Shown: positions 1 through 8,371, counted from the first letter of the stretch. The stretch is 64,000 bases of DNA from Mycolicibacterium monacense (GCF_010731575.1 NZ_AP022617.1:496001-560000), one strand, 5' to 3'. Numbers and translations: made by a program. The notes: a model not told the origin generated them from the letters alone.

Positions 1-1
1 T

Positions 2-1186
2 GCCCGGTTGCCGTCGCCGCCCCGAGTGGTCACCATCGGCGGGGCTTGCCAGCCGGGGATGACGCACTACGAGGAGTTCCTCGACAGCGGCCGCGGCGGC
101 GAGCCGGAGTTCATCGCCCAGCCCGACGACATCGCCTGCCTGCTGTTCACCAGCGGCACCACCGGCGCCTCCAAGTGCTGCATTCTCGGGCAACGCGAGC
201 TGCGCCGGGTGGCGTTCACCATGAACAACGAAATGCGCTGCGGCAGTGCCGATCGTGGTCTGATCAACATGCCCATGTTTCACGTCGGCGCGCTCGCCAT
301 CGTCGGCGGCCTGCACGCCCGCGGCGGAACCGTGGTGCTGCAACAGCAGTTCGAAACGGCGGAAGCGGTGCGGTTGATCGCCGCCGAGCAGATCACGGTG
401 CTGCACCTGGCGCCGGTCATGCTCAAGGCGCTGCTCGACGACATCAGCGACCCCGCCACCGTGGCGTCGGTGCGCACAGTCGTCTACTCGGCGGCACCGA
501 TGACTGCGGCTACGTTGCAGCGCGCGCTGGCCACGCTCCCCGGCGCGGGCTTCCTGAACCTCTACGGGCAGACCGAGGCGATCGTGTCCGGGCTGCCACG
601 CGAAATGCACTCGCTGGAGGCGCCAGGCGCCACCGAGCGGTTGCGCTCCGTGGGCTTTCCATTTCCTGGTGCGCGGGTGCGGATCCTCGGCGACGATGGC
701 CGCGATGTGCCCGCCGGTGAGACCGGTGAGATCGTCGTTCATTCCGACGCATTGTTCCGCGGATACTGGGACGACCACGCGGCCACGTTGGTCACGCTGC
801 AAGACGGCTGGTGCCACACCGGCGACGTGGGTCGGTTGGACGAACATGGCCTGCTGTATCTGGTGGACCGCAAGAAGGACGTCATCATCACCGGCGGCGA
901 GAACGTCTACTCGCCCGAGGTCGAGGACGTCATCAGCAGAGCCGACGGGGTGGCGGCCTGCGCGGTGGTCGGCGCACCCGACGAGCGGTGGGGCGAAGCT
1001 GTTTGCGCCGTCGTCGTGCCGCATACCGGCGCTACTGTCACGCTGGAGGCTGTGCAGGCGTTCGTCCGGCGCCGACTCGCAGGCTACAAAGTGCCGCGAC
1101 GGCTGGTCACCGTCGACGCCTTGCCGGTGCTGGCCAGTGGCAAGGTCGACAAGAAGCTGCTGCGCGCCGAACTCGCCCGCGGCTAG
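2..1186 (+). CDS. Acyl-CoA synthetase (FadD-like), 5' truncated by window edge
   Basis: ATP-dependent acyl-CoA ligase of the ANL adenylate-forming superfamily, which activates a carboxylic acid to its CoA thioester in two steps. The reading frame is open from the first bases, so the N-terminal part lies outside the window. Visible motifs are the P-loop FTSGTTGASK, the LYGQTEA adenylate motif, WCHTGDVG, the hinge region DRKKDVIITGGENVYSPEVE, and the C-terminal catalytic lysine in ASGKVDKK. The P-loop carries Ala where Pro is usual (GASK instead of GxPK). It converges on the CAP-domain gene, and the two stop codons overlap. Family assignment is secure; the substrate is unknown. Confidence 0.93.
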   Translation, partial: ARLPSPPRVVTIGGACQPGMTHYEEFLDSGRGGEPEFIAQPDDIACLLFTSGTTGASKCCILGQRELRRVAFTMNNEMRCGSADRGLINMPMFHVGALAIVGGLHARGGTVVLQQQFETAEAVRLIAAEQITVLHLAPVMLKALLDDISDPATVASVRTVVYSAAPMTAATLQRALATLPGAGFLNLYGQTEAIVSGLPREMHSLEAPGATERLRSVGFPFPGARVRILGDDGRDVPAGETGEIVVHSDALFRGYWDDHAATLVTLQDGWCHTGDVGRLDEHGLLYLVDRKKDVIITGGENVYSPEVEDVISRADGVAACAVVGAPDERWGEAVCAVVVPHTGATVTLEAVQAFVRRRLAGYKVPRRLVTVDALPVLASGKVDKKLLRAELARG

Positions 1187-1689
1187 CTGGGCGTTCCCGG
1201 CTGGCCGTACACCGCCACCACGACCGTCCGATCGAGGCTGTTCTCCGACCACACTCCGATGGCGGTGTTGCTGCAGTCCTGCATGATGCTCCGCGACACC
1301 GGGTTGTGCCACCACTGATTGAGGATCTCCAGGCCGCTGATGGCCAGCGCCGGGTTGATCGCGATGGTCTCGGAGACCTTGCCGACAAAGCCCGCCGCAT
1401 TTGCTCGGTCCTGTGGCGTCGAACCATCCGAACCGATGTCGCCGTTGATATTGCGGTTGGCGCGGACGTCGAGCGTGTGCCGTCGCGCGGCCTCGTCGAG
1501 TCGGCGGTCCCTCTTCGGGTCGGTCGTGCAGCCGTTGATGCTCTGCGCGGAGAAGATGTTGCTGTAGACGCTTTCGTTGAGCCGCCGATTGTCGGCCTGC
1601 GCCGACGGTGCGGCCAGCACCATACCCGCGGCTACGGCGGCGACCGGAAGCGCCGCCACGAAGCGTCGGACTCTGCAACTCACTGTCAT
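1183..1689 (-). CDS. Secreted CAP-domain (SCP-like) protein
   Basis: Small exported protein of 168 aa. An N-terminal signal peptide is evident: basic MTVSCRVRR, a hydrophobic Ala/Val stretch, then an APSAQA-type cleavage region near residue 32. The mature part has CAP/SCP features: a helix ending RRHTLDVRANRNI, a GSDGSTPQDRA segment and a Trp-Trp-His in NQWWHNP. Two cysteines (GCTTDP and QDCSNT) could form a disulfide. Mycobacteria carry many such secreted CAP proteins of unknown function. It diverges from the DUF732 gene. The start ATG at 1689 gives the complete signal peptide; no strong Shine-Dalgarno sequence is seen. Confidence 0.8.
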   Translation of the reverse strand: MTVSCRVRRFVAALPVAAVAAGMVLAAPSAQADNRRLNESVYSNIFSAQSINGCTTDPKRDRRLDEAARRHTLDVRANRNINGDIGSDGSTPQDRANAAGFVGKVSETIAINPALAISGLEILNQWWHNPVSRSIMQDCSNTAIGVWSENSLDRTVVVAVYGQPGTPS

Positions 1690-1739
1690 GTCGGGTGAGA
1701 CTACCTCGAAATGAGCTAAATGAATTAAGATTTCTCTTC

Positions 1740-2102
1740 ATGACGCATCGGAAGCTGTTGGCCGGTCTGGTCGCCGCATTCGCCACCATGGGCGGCATGC
1801 TGACGGTCGGCGCGCCGACGGCCGCCGCGGACACGGTCGCCTATCTGGTCAATGTGACGGTCCGGCCGGGGTACAACTTCGCCAATGCCGATCACGCGCT
1901 GGCCTACGGCCGCGGCATCTGCGACAAGATCGCCCAGGGCCGGGGATACGCGCAGCTGGTCGGCGATATCAAGGCCGACTTCCGCACCTCCGATGAATTC
2001 CAAGCGTCATACCTGATCAGCCAGGCCGCACAGGAGCTGTGCCCGAGTCTTATCTGGCAGTTGCGCAATTCGGCGGCCGGCTACCGACCGGCCGCTAGTT
2101 GA
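1740..2102 (+). CDS. DUF732-like secreted protein
   Basis: A 120-aa exported protein. The start ATG at 1740 gives MTHRK followed by a hydrophobic stretch ending in an APTAAADT cleavage-like site, which is a good signal peptide. A longer frame upstream would destroy this signal. The mature domain has the layout of the mycobacterial DUF732 family: YLVNV, a YGRGICDKI motif with one Cys, and a second Cys in AQELCPSL near the C terminus, probably forming a disulfide. Function is unknown. It is convergent with the tandem TetR gene, with only 13 bases between stops. Confidence 0.8.
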   Translation: MTHRKLLAGLVAAFATMGGMLTVGAPTAAADTVAYLVNVTVRPGYNFANADHALAYGRGICDKIAQGRGYAQLVGDIKADFRTSDEFQASYLISQAAQELCPSLIWQLRNSAAGYRPAAS

Positions 2103-2115
2103 TCTATATTGCGCA

Positions 2116-3432
2116 TCACGCCGCCCGTAGGAGCGACCGCCGAATCAGCATCACCATGAGTTCGGCTGCGTGCTGGTCGGTGTCGAGATCGCGATCGGTC
2201 GGCTCGGTCATGCGGCCAAGAGTCGCCAGGAAGACCGCAGCCGCGACGGCCGGATCCATGCCCGGCGGCAGCGTTGCGGTGCGAAGCAGCGTGCTCACCG
2301 CGCCATGCATCGAGCCGATACCGTGGGCGATCGACGTGTCGGAAAGCTGCTCTGACACTGTCCCGTCGAACCACGCCCGAATGACGCCGCGGTAGCTGCG
2401 GTGGAAGCGGACGTAATCGAGCATCCAGCGGCGGAATCGGTCGGCGTCGAACTGCTCGCCGGCGAACCCGTGCAGCGCGGCGGCGTGTCCCGCGGTCTCT
2501 ATCACTGCCCGCCGGGTGAGCTCGGCCAGGACTCGGTCCTTGGTGCTGAAGTAGCGGTACAGCGTCGCCCGGCTGATGCCGGCGGCCGCGGCGATGTCTT
2601 GCATGCTGACCGCGTAGTAGCCGTGCTCGGCAAACAGCTGGGAACTGGCCGCCAGGACATCACGACGAACCGGTGACAGGTCACCGGCAGACTCGACGGC
2701 CCCATCGACTGGAGCGACAGCGGTGGGGGGCGCGGCCGATCCACCGCTGCGGTCGGGGAAGGCCGCGCAGATGATGTCGACGGGTGTATCGGGATAGAGC
2801 ATGAGCTGCAAGGCGATTGCCAGCGAGTCGGATACGCCTTCGCGGGAGGGCAGCGGGAACATTCCGCGGTGCCGGTACAGGTTCACCATGTGCGGGATCC
2901 GCATGAGTGCCGCCAGGGCGTCGTCGTGCTCGAGCCCTGGCGCCGGCGAGGCCAGCAATCGGCCGGCGACTCGGTCGCCGAACTTCTCGGTGACGGATCC
3001 GGCGTCGATGACGGATAGACCGGTGGCCGTGCCGATCCCGGGGAACTCGGCGAACACGGCGGCATGGGCGTCGTAGACATCCGCCCACTCGTGCAACCAA
3101 CGGCGCAGGTTCGCCAACCCGTCAGCCGTCGGGCCGAGCCGACCCAGCTGTCCCGCGTGCTCTAGCGCCGCTCGTTCCGCCATTCTGCTCAGCTCGCCGA
3201 AGATGTCCTCCTTACCGGCGAAGTACTGGTAGATCGCCGCCCGCGACGCCCCGGCGGCCTTCGCGATCGTGTCGATGGACGTGCTGTGAAAGCCCTGTGA
3301 CAGGAACACTTCCGCCGCACATGTGACGATCCGGTCACGGGTGTGCAGACCCCGTCGCCCGACCGCCGTGCTCGCCGGTGGCGCGTACCCGGGGCGGCGT
3401 AGCCCGTCCCCGAGAGGCGTCACCTTCGTCAT
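2116..3432 (-). CDS. Tandem (single-chain) TetR-family regulator, Mce3R-like
   Basis: A 438-aa transcription factor with two complete TetR DNA-binding domains in one chain. The first helix-turn-helix is near residues 30-85 (TIAKAAGASRAAIYQYF...KEDIF). The second is near residues 255-310 (DIAAAAGISRATLYRYF...KDRVLAEL). Each is followed by a helical ligand/dimerisation-type region. Ordinary TetR proteins have one such domain and about 200 aa. Mce3R of M. tuberculosis (about 400 aa, lipid and sterol related) has the same doubled architecture, so this is Mce3R-like; orthology is not shown. It lies 43 bases downstream of the small gene at 3476-3796 on the same strand and is probably co-transcribed with it. 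A natural pseudo-dimer could bind asymmetric operators; the tandem GTCAGAAACT elements at 3855-3884 in front of this pair are candidates. Confidence 0.9.
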   Translation of the reverse strand: MTKVTPLGDGLRRPGYAPPASTAVGRRGLHTRDRIVTCAAEVFLSQGFHSTSIDTIAKAAGASRAAIYQYFAGKEDIFGELSRMAERAALEHAGQLGRLGPTADGLANLRRWLHEWADVYDAHAAVFAEFPGIGTATGLSVIDAGSVTEKFGDRVAGRLLASPAPGLEHDDALAALMRIPHMVNLYRHRGMFPLPSREGVSDSLAIALQLMLYPDTPVDIICAAFPDRSGGSAAPPTAVAPVDGAVESAGDLSPVRRDVLAASSQLFAEHGYYAVSMQDIAAAAGISRATLYRYFSTKDRVLAELTRRAVIETAGHAAALHGFAGEQFDADRFRRWMLDYVRFHRSYRGVIRAWFDGTVSEQLSDTSIAHGIGSMHGAVSTLLRTATLPPGMDPAVAAAVFLATLGRMTEPTDRDLDTDQHAAELMVMLIRRSLLRAA

Positions 3433-3475
3433 CAGTGCAGTATCCGCCTCGGCGAACCGTCGGCCGAATCGGCCG

Positions 3476-3796
3476 TCACTGCGCGGCGGGCGGTGCGGGC
3501 AGGTTGCGCTTGGCCTTCCCGGGATAGCCGAAGAACTTCTCGAAGTTCGCGTCGTTGATGGGCTGCGCCGTGTTGCGCTTGGCGGCCGCCTTCAGCGCGC
3601 TCAGTCGTGCGTCCGCCTTCTCGACATCGTCGGCGTCGCCGGAGGCCCGCAACCGCTTCACCGCCTCGGCCGCGGCGGCGATCTCCGCCTTCAGGCGTTC
3701 GCCTGCTTCCGAGAAGGTCAACAGATCATGGTCGTCTTCGTCCGACTTTTCCCGGCCGATGTTGGCCTGACCGTCGGGATCCTGCGTCGTGGACAT
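3476..3796 (-). CDS. Small hydrophilic hypothetical protein
   Basis: A 106-aa protein, not recognised with confidence. It is strongly charged at the N terminus (SDEDDHDLL). A central Ala/Glu/Lys-rich stretch (about residues 30-75) should form one or two amphipathic helices, possibly a coiled coil. The C-terminal segment is conserved-looking (INDANFEKFFGYPGKAKRN). There is no signal peptide or membrane segment. The ATG at 3796 has AGAGG upstream. As the probable first gene of an operon with the tandem TetR, and divergent from the amidohydrolase gene, it may be linked to the same regulation. No function can be assigned. Confidence 0.7.
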   Translation of the reverse strand: MSTTQDPDGQANIGREKSDEDDHDLLTFSEAGERLKAEIAAAAEAVKRLRASGDADDVEKADARLSALKAAAKRNTAQPINDANFEKFFGYPGKAKRNLPAPPAAQ

Positions 3797-3846
3797 GTCG
3801 CACCTCTCAGCTCTAGACGATTGTGGCTTGCATCATATAGCGTTGA

Positions 3847-3884
3847 GACGAAGCGTCAGAAACTAAGACTAGCTGTCAGAAACT
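3847..3884 (+). promoter_or_regulatory. Tandem GTCAGAAACT operator-like elements
   Basis: Two identical decamers GTCAGAAACT at 3855-3864 and 3875-3884 are exactly 20 bases apart. Each is preceded by GAC-N5, giving GAC-N5-GTCAGAAACT. They sit in the 98-bp divergent region between the small-protein/tandem-TetR pair and the amidohydrolase gene, just upstream of the latter's ATG at 3895. The spacing of about two helical turns puts both copies on the same DNA face. Related elements occur upstream of five other transcription units in this window. Confidence 0.5.
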
Positions 3885-3894
3885 GGGAGTTGCC

Positions 3895-5061
3895 ATGCCA
3901 CTTCAGGATCATCACCAGATCGTCTCCGTCGACGACCACCTGGTTGAACACCCCCGGGTGTGGCAGGACCGCCTGCCGGAGAAGTTCCGCGAGGCCGGTC
4001 CGCGGATCGTCGAGCAGGACGGCAACCATCTGTGGTCCTACGACGGCCAGATCTTTCCGACCATCGGACTCAACGCGGTGGCCGGCAAGCCGCCCGAGGA
4101 ATGGGGCATGGACCCGGTCCGGTACGAGGACATGATCCCCGGCTGCTACGACCCGGTTGCACGAGTCGCGGACATGGACCTCGACGGCGTGCAGTCGGCG
4201 CTCTGTTTCCCCTCGTTCCCCGGCTTCGGCGGTGGCACCTTCATCCGAGCTCAGGACAAGGAATTGGCGCTGTTGTGCGTCAAGGCCTGGAACGATTTCT
4301 ATATCGACGAATGGTGCGCGACCGCGCCCGAGCGCTACATCCCGCTCGCCATCCTGCCGGTCTGGGACATCGACGCGACGGTGGCCGAGGCGCAGCGGGT
4401 CGCCGCCAAGGGCGCGCGCACGGTGTCGTTCCCGGACAGCCCGGTCCCGCTGGGCCTGCCGTCGTTCCATTCTGATCACTGGGACGGCCTCTGGCGGGTC
4501 TGCTCCGAGACGCAGATGCCGGTGTCGTTGCACTTCGGCTCCGGGTCTTACGTGCCGGGCTTCTCCTTCTCGTCGATGAAGCCGATTCCCGGGCAGATGC
4601 AGACCCCCGACGCCCCGTTCGCCGTGGCCACCACGCTGTTCTCGTCCAATCTGATGTGGACGACCGTCGACCTGCTGTTCTCCGGCAAGCTTCAAAAGTT
4701 CCCGGATCTGCAGTTCTCACTGGCCGAGGGTGGTATCGGCTGGGTGCCCTACATCCTGGAGCGCTCCGACTACGTGTGGGAGCGGCACCGCTACTACCAG
4801 GCGATCGACTTCGACACCCGGCCGTCGGATCTGTTCAGGAAGCACTTCTGGGGCTGCTTCATCGACGACGAGCACGGCCTGACCAACCGGCACAGCATCG
4901 GGGTCGACCGCATCATGCTGGAGATCGACTTCCCGCACAGCGACTCCAACTGGCCGAACTCGCGCAAGCGCGCGGCCGAGGTGCTCGCCGACGTGCCCGA
5001 CGACGAGTGCTCGCTGATCGTCGAGGAGAACGCTAGGCGGATGCTGAACTTCCCGCGCTAG
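3895..5061 (+). CDS. Amidohydrolase-2 family metal-dependent hydrolase/decarboxylase
   Basis: A 388-aa protein of the amidohydrolase-2 (ACMSD-like) TIM-barrel group, which hydrolyses or decarboxylates ring-derived carboxylic acids. An N-terminal metal motif VDDHLVEHP stands where HxH is usual. The central SLHFGSGSY supplies a further His, and the C-terminal EIDFPHSDSNWP is the family's Asp/His region before a DDECSLIVEENARR tail. The GGGTF and FPSFPGFGG segments are typical of the mycobacterial paralogues found in catabolic clusters. It has a second copy in this window (52882-54018). The start ATG has GGGAG nearby. The precise reaction is unknown. Confidence 0.85.
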   Translation: MPLQDHHQIVSVDDHLVEHPRVWQDRLPEKFREAGPRIVEQDGNHLWSYDGQIFPTIGLNAVAGKPPEEWGMDPVRYEDMIPGCYDPVARVADMDLDGVQSALCFPSFPGFGGGTFIRAQDKELALLCVKAWNDFYIDEWCATAPERYIPLAILPVWDIDATVAEAQRVAAKGARTVSFPDSPVPLGLPSFHSDHWDGLWRVCSETQMPVSLHFGSGSYVPGFSFSSMKPIPGQMQTPDAPFAVATTLFSSNLMWTTVDLLFSGKLQKFPDLQFSLAEGGIGWVPYILERSDYVWERHRYYQAIDFDTRPSDLFRKHFWGCFIDDEHGLTNRHSIGVDRIMLEIDFPHSDSNWPNSRKRAAEVLADVPDDECSLIVEENARRMLNFPR

Positions 5062-5079
5062 CCGTACTCGGTCAGGACA

Positions 5080-5260
5080 CTGGTGACGGGCGTGTTGGCT
5101 CGATGGGAGGAGAACCTCCGGGTGGGGTGTGGCTTGTCGAAGGCCCATCACCGACCCGGAGGTTCTGCTGACCCACCGCAATGCCCGCACCACCTTGCTT
5201 CGCCGGTCTCACACCCCTCAGCCGCCTGCGAGCAACCTCATGACCGGGTACAGCTGGAGT
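5080..5260 (+). mobile_element. Scar of an IS481-like insertion sequence
   Basis: Between the amidohydrolase and the secreted-protein gene lies a short stretch reading LLTHRNARTT, as at the start of an IS481-family transposase, followed almost at once by PPASNLMTGYS, which resembles the end of such transposases. The middle (DDE domain) is missing, so this looks like an internally deleted element. Just before the start-like region there is a perfect 13-base inverted repeat (5111-5123 and 5154-5166). The assignment rests on remembered family sequence, not a search. Confidence 0.45.
5111..5166. repeat. Perfect 13-bp inverted repeat with 30-base loop
   Basis: AGAACCTCCGGGT (5111-5123) is the exact reverse complement of ACCCGGAGGTTCT (5154-5166). 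It lies in the presumed IS scar downstream of the amidohydrolase stop codon. It could be part of the element's end or regulatory leader, or act as a stem-loop. There is no following T-run, so a classical intrinsic terminator is not supported. Confidence 0.7.
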
Positions 5261-5266
5261 CCGGCG

Positions 5267-5746
5267 TCAGAACGTCGAGCTCATCGGGGCGAGCGGTGTG
5301 CAGACGTCTCCTCTGGGGATGTTGACGACCGCCCAGCATCCTCGCCCTGTGGCGGTGAAGGTGCCGGTGTACCGCGTCGCGGTGACGAAAACCTCTCCCG
5401 TTGCGTAGCCGGGGGCGTTACTGCACTTGCCCGGTCCGTCGGGAGTCGACACGCAGATGGTGGCGGACCGCGGCGAAACGTAGTCGCCGGTACAACCTGT
5501 GGGGTTGATCGTCGCGTTCACCGCTTTGCCCCCGCCGGGAAGCTCGATGAGTTTCGGCGGCGACATCTCGAACGAGCAGAACCCTTCCCCGGACACATCA
5601 GCCGCGCCGGGCGTCGCTGCGGCGACAGCTGCGCCGATCGTCGCGGCAGTCGTCGCGGCCGTCACTGCCGCGGCGAGCGTGCCGAGCCGTCGGGTTCTGG
5701 CGAGGTACCGTCGACCGACGGTTTTGGCGAAGAAGTTCTGAGTCAC
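5267..5746 (-). CDS. Secreted or membrane-anchored six-cysteine protein
   Basis: A 159-aa exported protein. The GTG at 5746 is chosen because AGGAG sits seven bases upstream. The N terminus is basic (FFAKTVGRRYLARTRR), then about 30 residues of Ala/Thr/Val hydrophobic sequence form a signal peptide or anchor. The mature part contains six cysteines (GFCSF, GCTGD, TICVS, KCSNA, GCWAV, DVCTP), so three disulfides are likely. The family is not recognised. It lies directly downstream of the winged-helix gene on the same strand (stop of that gene at 5757), so it may be co-transcribed. Confidence 0.65.
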   Translation of the reverse strand: MTQNFFAKTVGRRYLARTRRLGTLAAAVTAATTAATIGAAVAAATPGAADVSGEGFCSFEMSPPKLIELPGGGKAVNATINPTGCTGDYVSPRSATICVSTPDGPGKCSNAPGYATGEVFVTATRYTGTFTATGRGCWAVVNIPRGDVCTPLAPMSSTF

Positions 5747-5756
5747 TCGACTACTC

Positions 5757-6362
5757 CTATTCGGCAGCACCGGCTTTGGCTTCCTGGTCGCGGGTCAACC
5801 CGGCGGCCAGTATCAGTTCTTCATGCAGTTCGAACCACACTGTGTGGTACGAGTCGATGATTGGTCGGGTGAACCATGTCGTCTCCCCGGCGGATACCCT
5901 CTCCATCGCCGTGGAGAGCTTGTCGGCGTAGGCGCTCAGCCGAGGAAGTTGCTCGGCGGCCGAGCCGATGATCGGCAGCACGGCGTCGTGCACCCGCTCG
6001 AGCCTGGCGAGCACATCGGCGTCGTAGTCGGCATCCTCGTGGGTGTTCGGCTCTCCGCCCTTGAGCTGCCACTCCGACACGAGCGACTTGAACCGGGCAT
6101 TCACATCGCGGAACTCGTTGTACGTGTGCGAGATCGCAGAGGCGTCGACGCCCAGGCGCTCCTCAGCCAGCAGGTCGTTGAGTCGCTCGCGACCCGCCGG
6201 TGTCAGCCGGATGGACTTGCCCTCGACGAGCAGACCCGCCTCGCCGAGTTCGGCGATGGCCACCGTCACGGTCGCCTGGTCGCGGTTCAGCGTCGCCGCC
6301 AAGGCTTCCGGGCTGACCCGGCCCTTGAGCCGCGTCGCTTGCAAAATGCTCAGTTCATCCAT
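5757..6362 (-). CDS. Winged-helix (MarR/PadR-like) protein paired with PPDK-like gene
   Basis: A 201-aa protein. Its N-terminal 65 residues form a winged helix: LQATRLKGRVSPEALAATL, recognition helix RDQATVTVAIAELGEAGLL, and a wing ending in IRLTPAGRERL. The rest is helical, with a PIIDSYHTVWFELHEEL region. The ATG at 6362 has GAGG six bases upstream; an earlier TTG at 6374 lacks one. It starts 16 bases after the PPDK-like gene and is probably its operon partner. It may be a regulator or a non-DNA-binding partner of that enzyme; this is not established. Confidence 0.75.
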   Translation of the reverse strand: MDELSILQATRLKGRVSPEALAATLNRDQATVTVAIAELGEAGLLVEGKSIRLTPAGRERLNDLLAEERLGVDASAISHTYNEFRDVNARFKSLVSEWQLKGGEPNTHEDADYDADVLARLERVHDAVLPIIGSAAEQLPRLSAYADKLSTAMERVSAGETTWFTRPIIDSYHTVWFELHEELILAAGLTRDQEAKAGAAE

Positions 6363-6378
6363 CGTCGTCCTCAACGCT

Positions 6379-8010
6379 TCAGCCGACGAGCCGTAACGCC
6401 GTCAGCATGGTGATCAGTGGAGTCGTCGACACCACGTCGGCGTGGCCGGCGGCCAACGCATCGCGCACCGCGGCATCGGAGCCGGCCGGCAGTACCGGAT
6501 AGTCACCTGCGCGGTGCGCGCGAAGCGGGCTGCGCCTGCGCGCGATATCGGCGAGCCGACGCAGGTCGGGGCTGTCGGCCTCCGACCACGCGGTGAGGGG
6601 CAGCACGCCCTCTCGCACCTCGCCCGCATTGCCGTCGACGGTGATCAACCGGCCGTCAAGGGCGGCCGTCACGCCGGCGCCGCAGCCGACGACCGCCGGC
6701 CTGCCGATCTCGCGGCTGACCACCGCGGCATGGGAGGTGGCGCCGCCGATCTGGGTCACGATGGCACGTGCGGCCAGCATGCCCGCAACGTCGTCGGGAC
6801 TGGTCGAGGTGCGGACCAGGATGACATCCTCGTCGTTGTCGGCGGCATCGAGCGCGGCGTCGACGTCGGTGTAGGCGCGGCCTGACGCCACTCCTGGGCA
6901 CGCGGGCAACCCCTTGGCCAAGAGCGGTGCGGCGAGCCGGGTTTCGGGCTGAAGCGACGGCGACAACAAGGTCTGCACGTGCACCGGCGTGACACGCCGA
7001 AGCGCTTCGTCTTCCTCGATGCGCCCCTCGTCGAGGAGTGTCAGGGCCAGCCGCACGGCGGCCTGGGCCGACCGTTTGGCGGCGCGGGTCTGCAGCAGCC
7101 AGAGCCTGCCTTCTTCGACCGTGAATTCGATGTCCTGTACGTCGCGGCCGAGGTCCTCGAGAGTTTCGGCCGCCGTCATGAGGTCGGCGTACACGCCAGG
7201 CTGTTGCTCGCGCAGCGCGCTGAGCGGTTCGCAGTCGTAGCTGCCCGACACCACGTCCTCGCCCTGACCGCGCGGCAACCATTCACCGAACGGCTCGTTG
7301 GCGCCGGTCATCGGATTGCGCGTGAACAGCACCCCGGTGCCCGAGTCGCGGCTGAGGTTGCCGAACACCATCGCTTGTACGACGACAGCCGTGCCACCAC
7401 CGTCGCCCAGTCCGTGGTGCCGGCGATAGGCCTCGGCCCGGGCGCTGTGCCAGGAGCGGAAGACCGCGGCGATCGCGCCGCGCAGTTGCAGGAACGGGTT
7501 GTCGGGCACCGGTTCGGACTCGTCGTCGTCGAGGACGATTCGTTGGTACATGGCGCGGAACCGGTTGCGGGTGTCCGCGGCGAACTGCGGTGTCGCCTCC
7601 TGCGCCAGTGCGCTCTCGACGTCGTCGTCGATGCCGAGGTCCAGCACGGTATCGAGCATCCCGGGCATCGACTGAGCCGCACCGGAGCGCACGCTGACCA
7701 GCAGCGGCCGAGGGCCCTGACCGAAGGTGCGTGCCGTTTCATGTTCCAGCCAGCGCAAATTGTCGAGCACGTCGGGCCAGATGCGGTCCAGCACGTGGTC
7801 CTCACCGGCGAGGAACTGCGCGCACACATCGGTGGTGAGACAGAAAGCAGGCGGCACCGGCAGCCCGAGCCGGCGCATCAGATTGAGTCCATGGCCCTTG
7901 TTGCCCAGCACCTCGCGGGGCAACGGGCAGTGGCCGTCGAGGAGCACTACCGGCGGCCGGAGGTACGGCGGCACGTTCTCACCCATGACCTGTGTCACAG
8001 TCCGTAGCAT
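6379..8010 (-). CDS. Pyruvate phosphate dikinase-like protein lacking the C-terminal barrel
   Basis: A 543-aa protein related to pyruvate, phosphate dikinase. The N-terminal ATP-grasp region is present: GNKGHGLNLMRRLGLPVPPAF, SVRSGAAQSMPGMLDTVL, LFTRNPMTG and IEFTVEEG...LLQTR. The swivelling phosphohistidine domain follows (GGATSHAAVVSREIGRPAVVG, with the catalytic His). The PEP/pyruvate-binding TIM barrel, which brings canonical PPDK to about 870 aa, is absent. Mycobacteria have a known short PPDK-type gene, so this may be a real architecture rather than a truncation. A free-standing partner or a different phospho-acceptor would be needed. The ATG at 8010 has little leader, and an operator-like palindrome lies just upstream. 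Confidence 0.85.
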   Translation of the reverse strand: MLRTVTQVMGENVPPYLRPPVVLLDGHCPLPREVLGNKGHGLNLMRRLGLPVPPAFCLTTDVCAQFLAGEDHVLDRIWPDVLDNLRWLEHETARTFGQGPRPLLVSVRSGAAQSMPGMLDTVLDLGIDDDVESALAQEATPQFAADTRNRFRAMYQRIVLDDDESEPVPDNPFLQLRGAIAAVFRSWHSARAEAYRRHHGLGDGGGTAVVVQAMVFGNLSRDSGTGVLFTRNPMTGANEPFGEWLPRGQGEDVVSGSYDCEPLSALREQQPGVYADLMTAAETLEDLGRDVQDIEFTVEEGRLWLLQTRAAKRSAQAAVRLALTLLDEGRIEEDEALRRVTPVHVQTLLSPSLQPETRLAAPLLAKGLPACPGVASGRAYTDVDAALDAADNDEDVILVRTSTSPDDVAGMLAARAIVTQIGGATSHAAVVSREIGRPAVVGCGAGVTAALDGRLITVDGNAGEVREGVLPLTAWSEADSPDLRRLADIARRRSPLRAHRAGDYPVLPAGSDAAVRDALAAGHADVVSTTPLITMLTALRLVG

Positions 8011-8011
8011 G

Positions 8012-8040
8012 CCACATATCCAACCTGGTTAACGATGACT
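8012..8040. promoter_or_regulatory. 29-bp operator-like element, copy 1
   Basis: CCACATA...AACCTGGTT.AC.ATG, in the divergent region between the PPDK-like gene (start 8010) and the ferredoxin gene. The core AACC-T-GGTT is a perfect inverted repeat. It matches copy 2 at 8372-8400 in the left arm CCACATA, the core, and the following AC-N-ATG at identical spacing. On the minus strand it abuts the PPDK start codon, where repression or a leaderless transcript would be plausible. Confidence 0.55.
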
Positions 8041-8076
8041 TACGCCCAGACCTAAATAGTTAATCATTTAGTCTGA

Positions 8077-8334
<258 letters not shown>

Positions 8335-8371
8335 CGGCGCACTTGCCAATCGCAAGCTTGACGGTCACACT

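Noticed and set aside
5266..5273. GTCAGAAC at the end of the secreted-protein gene
   Set aside because: It lies at the coding end with no TGAC half-site and no promoter position; taken as chance.
6979..8007. Plus-strand open frame of about 340 codons opposite the PPDK-like gene
   Set aside because: Low-complexity composition with no motif; the minus strand has complete PPDK signatures.
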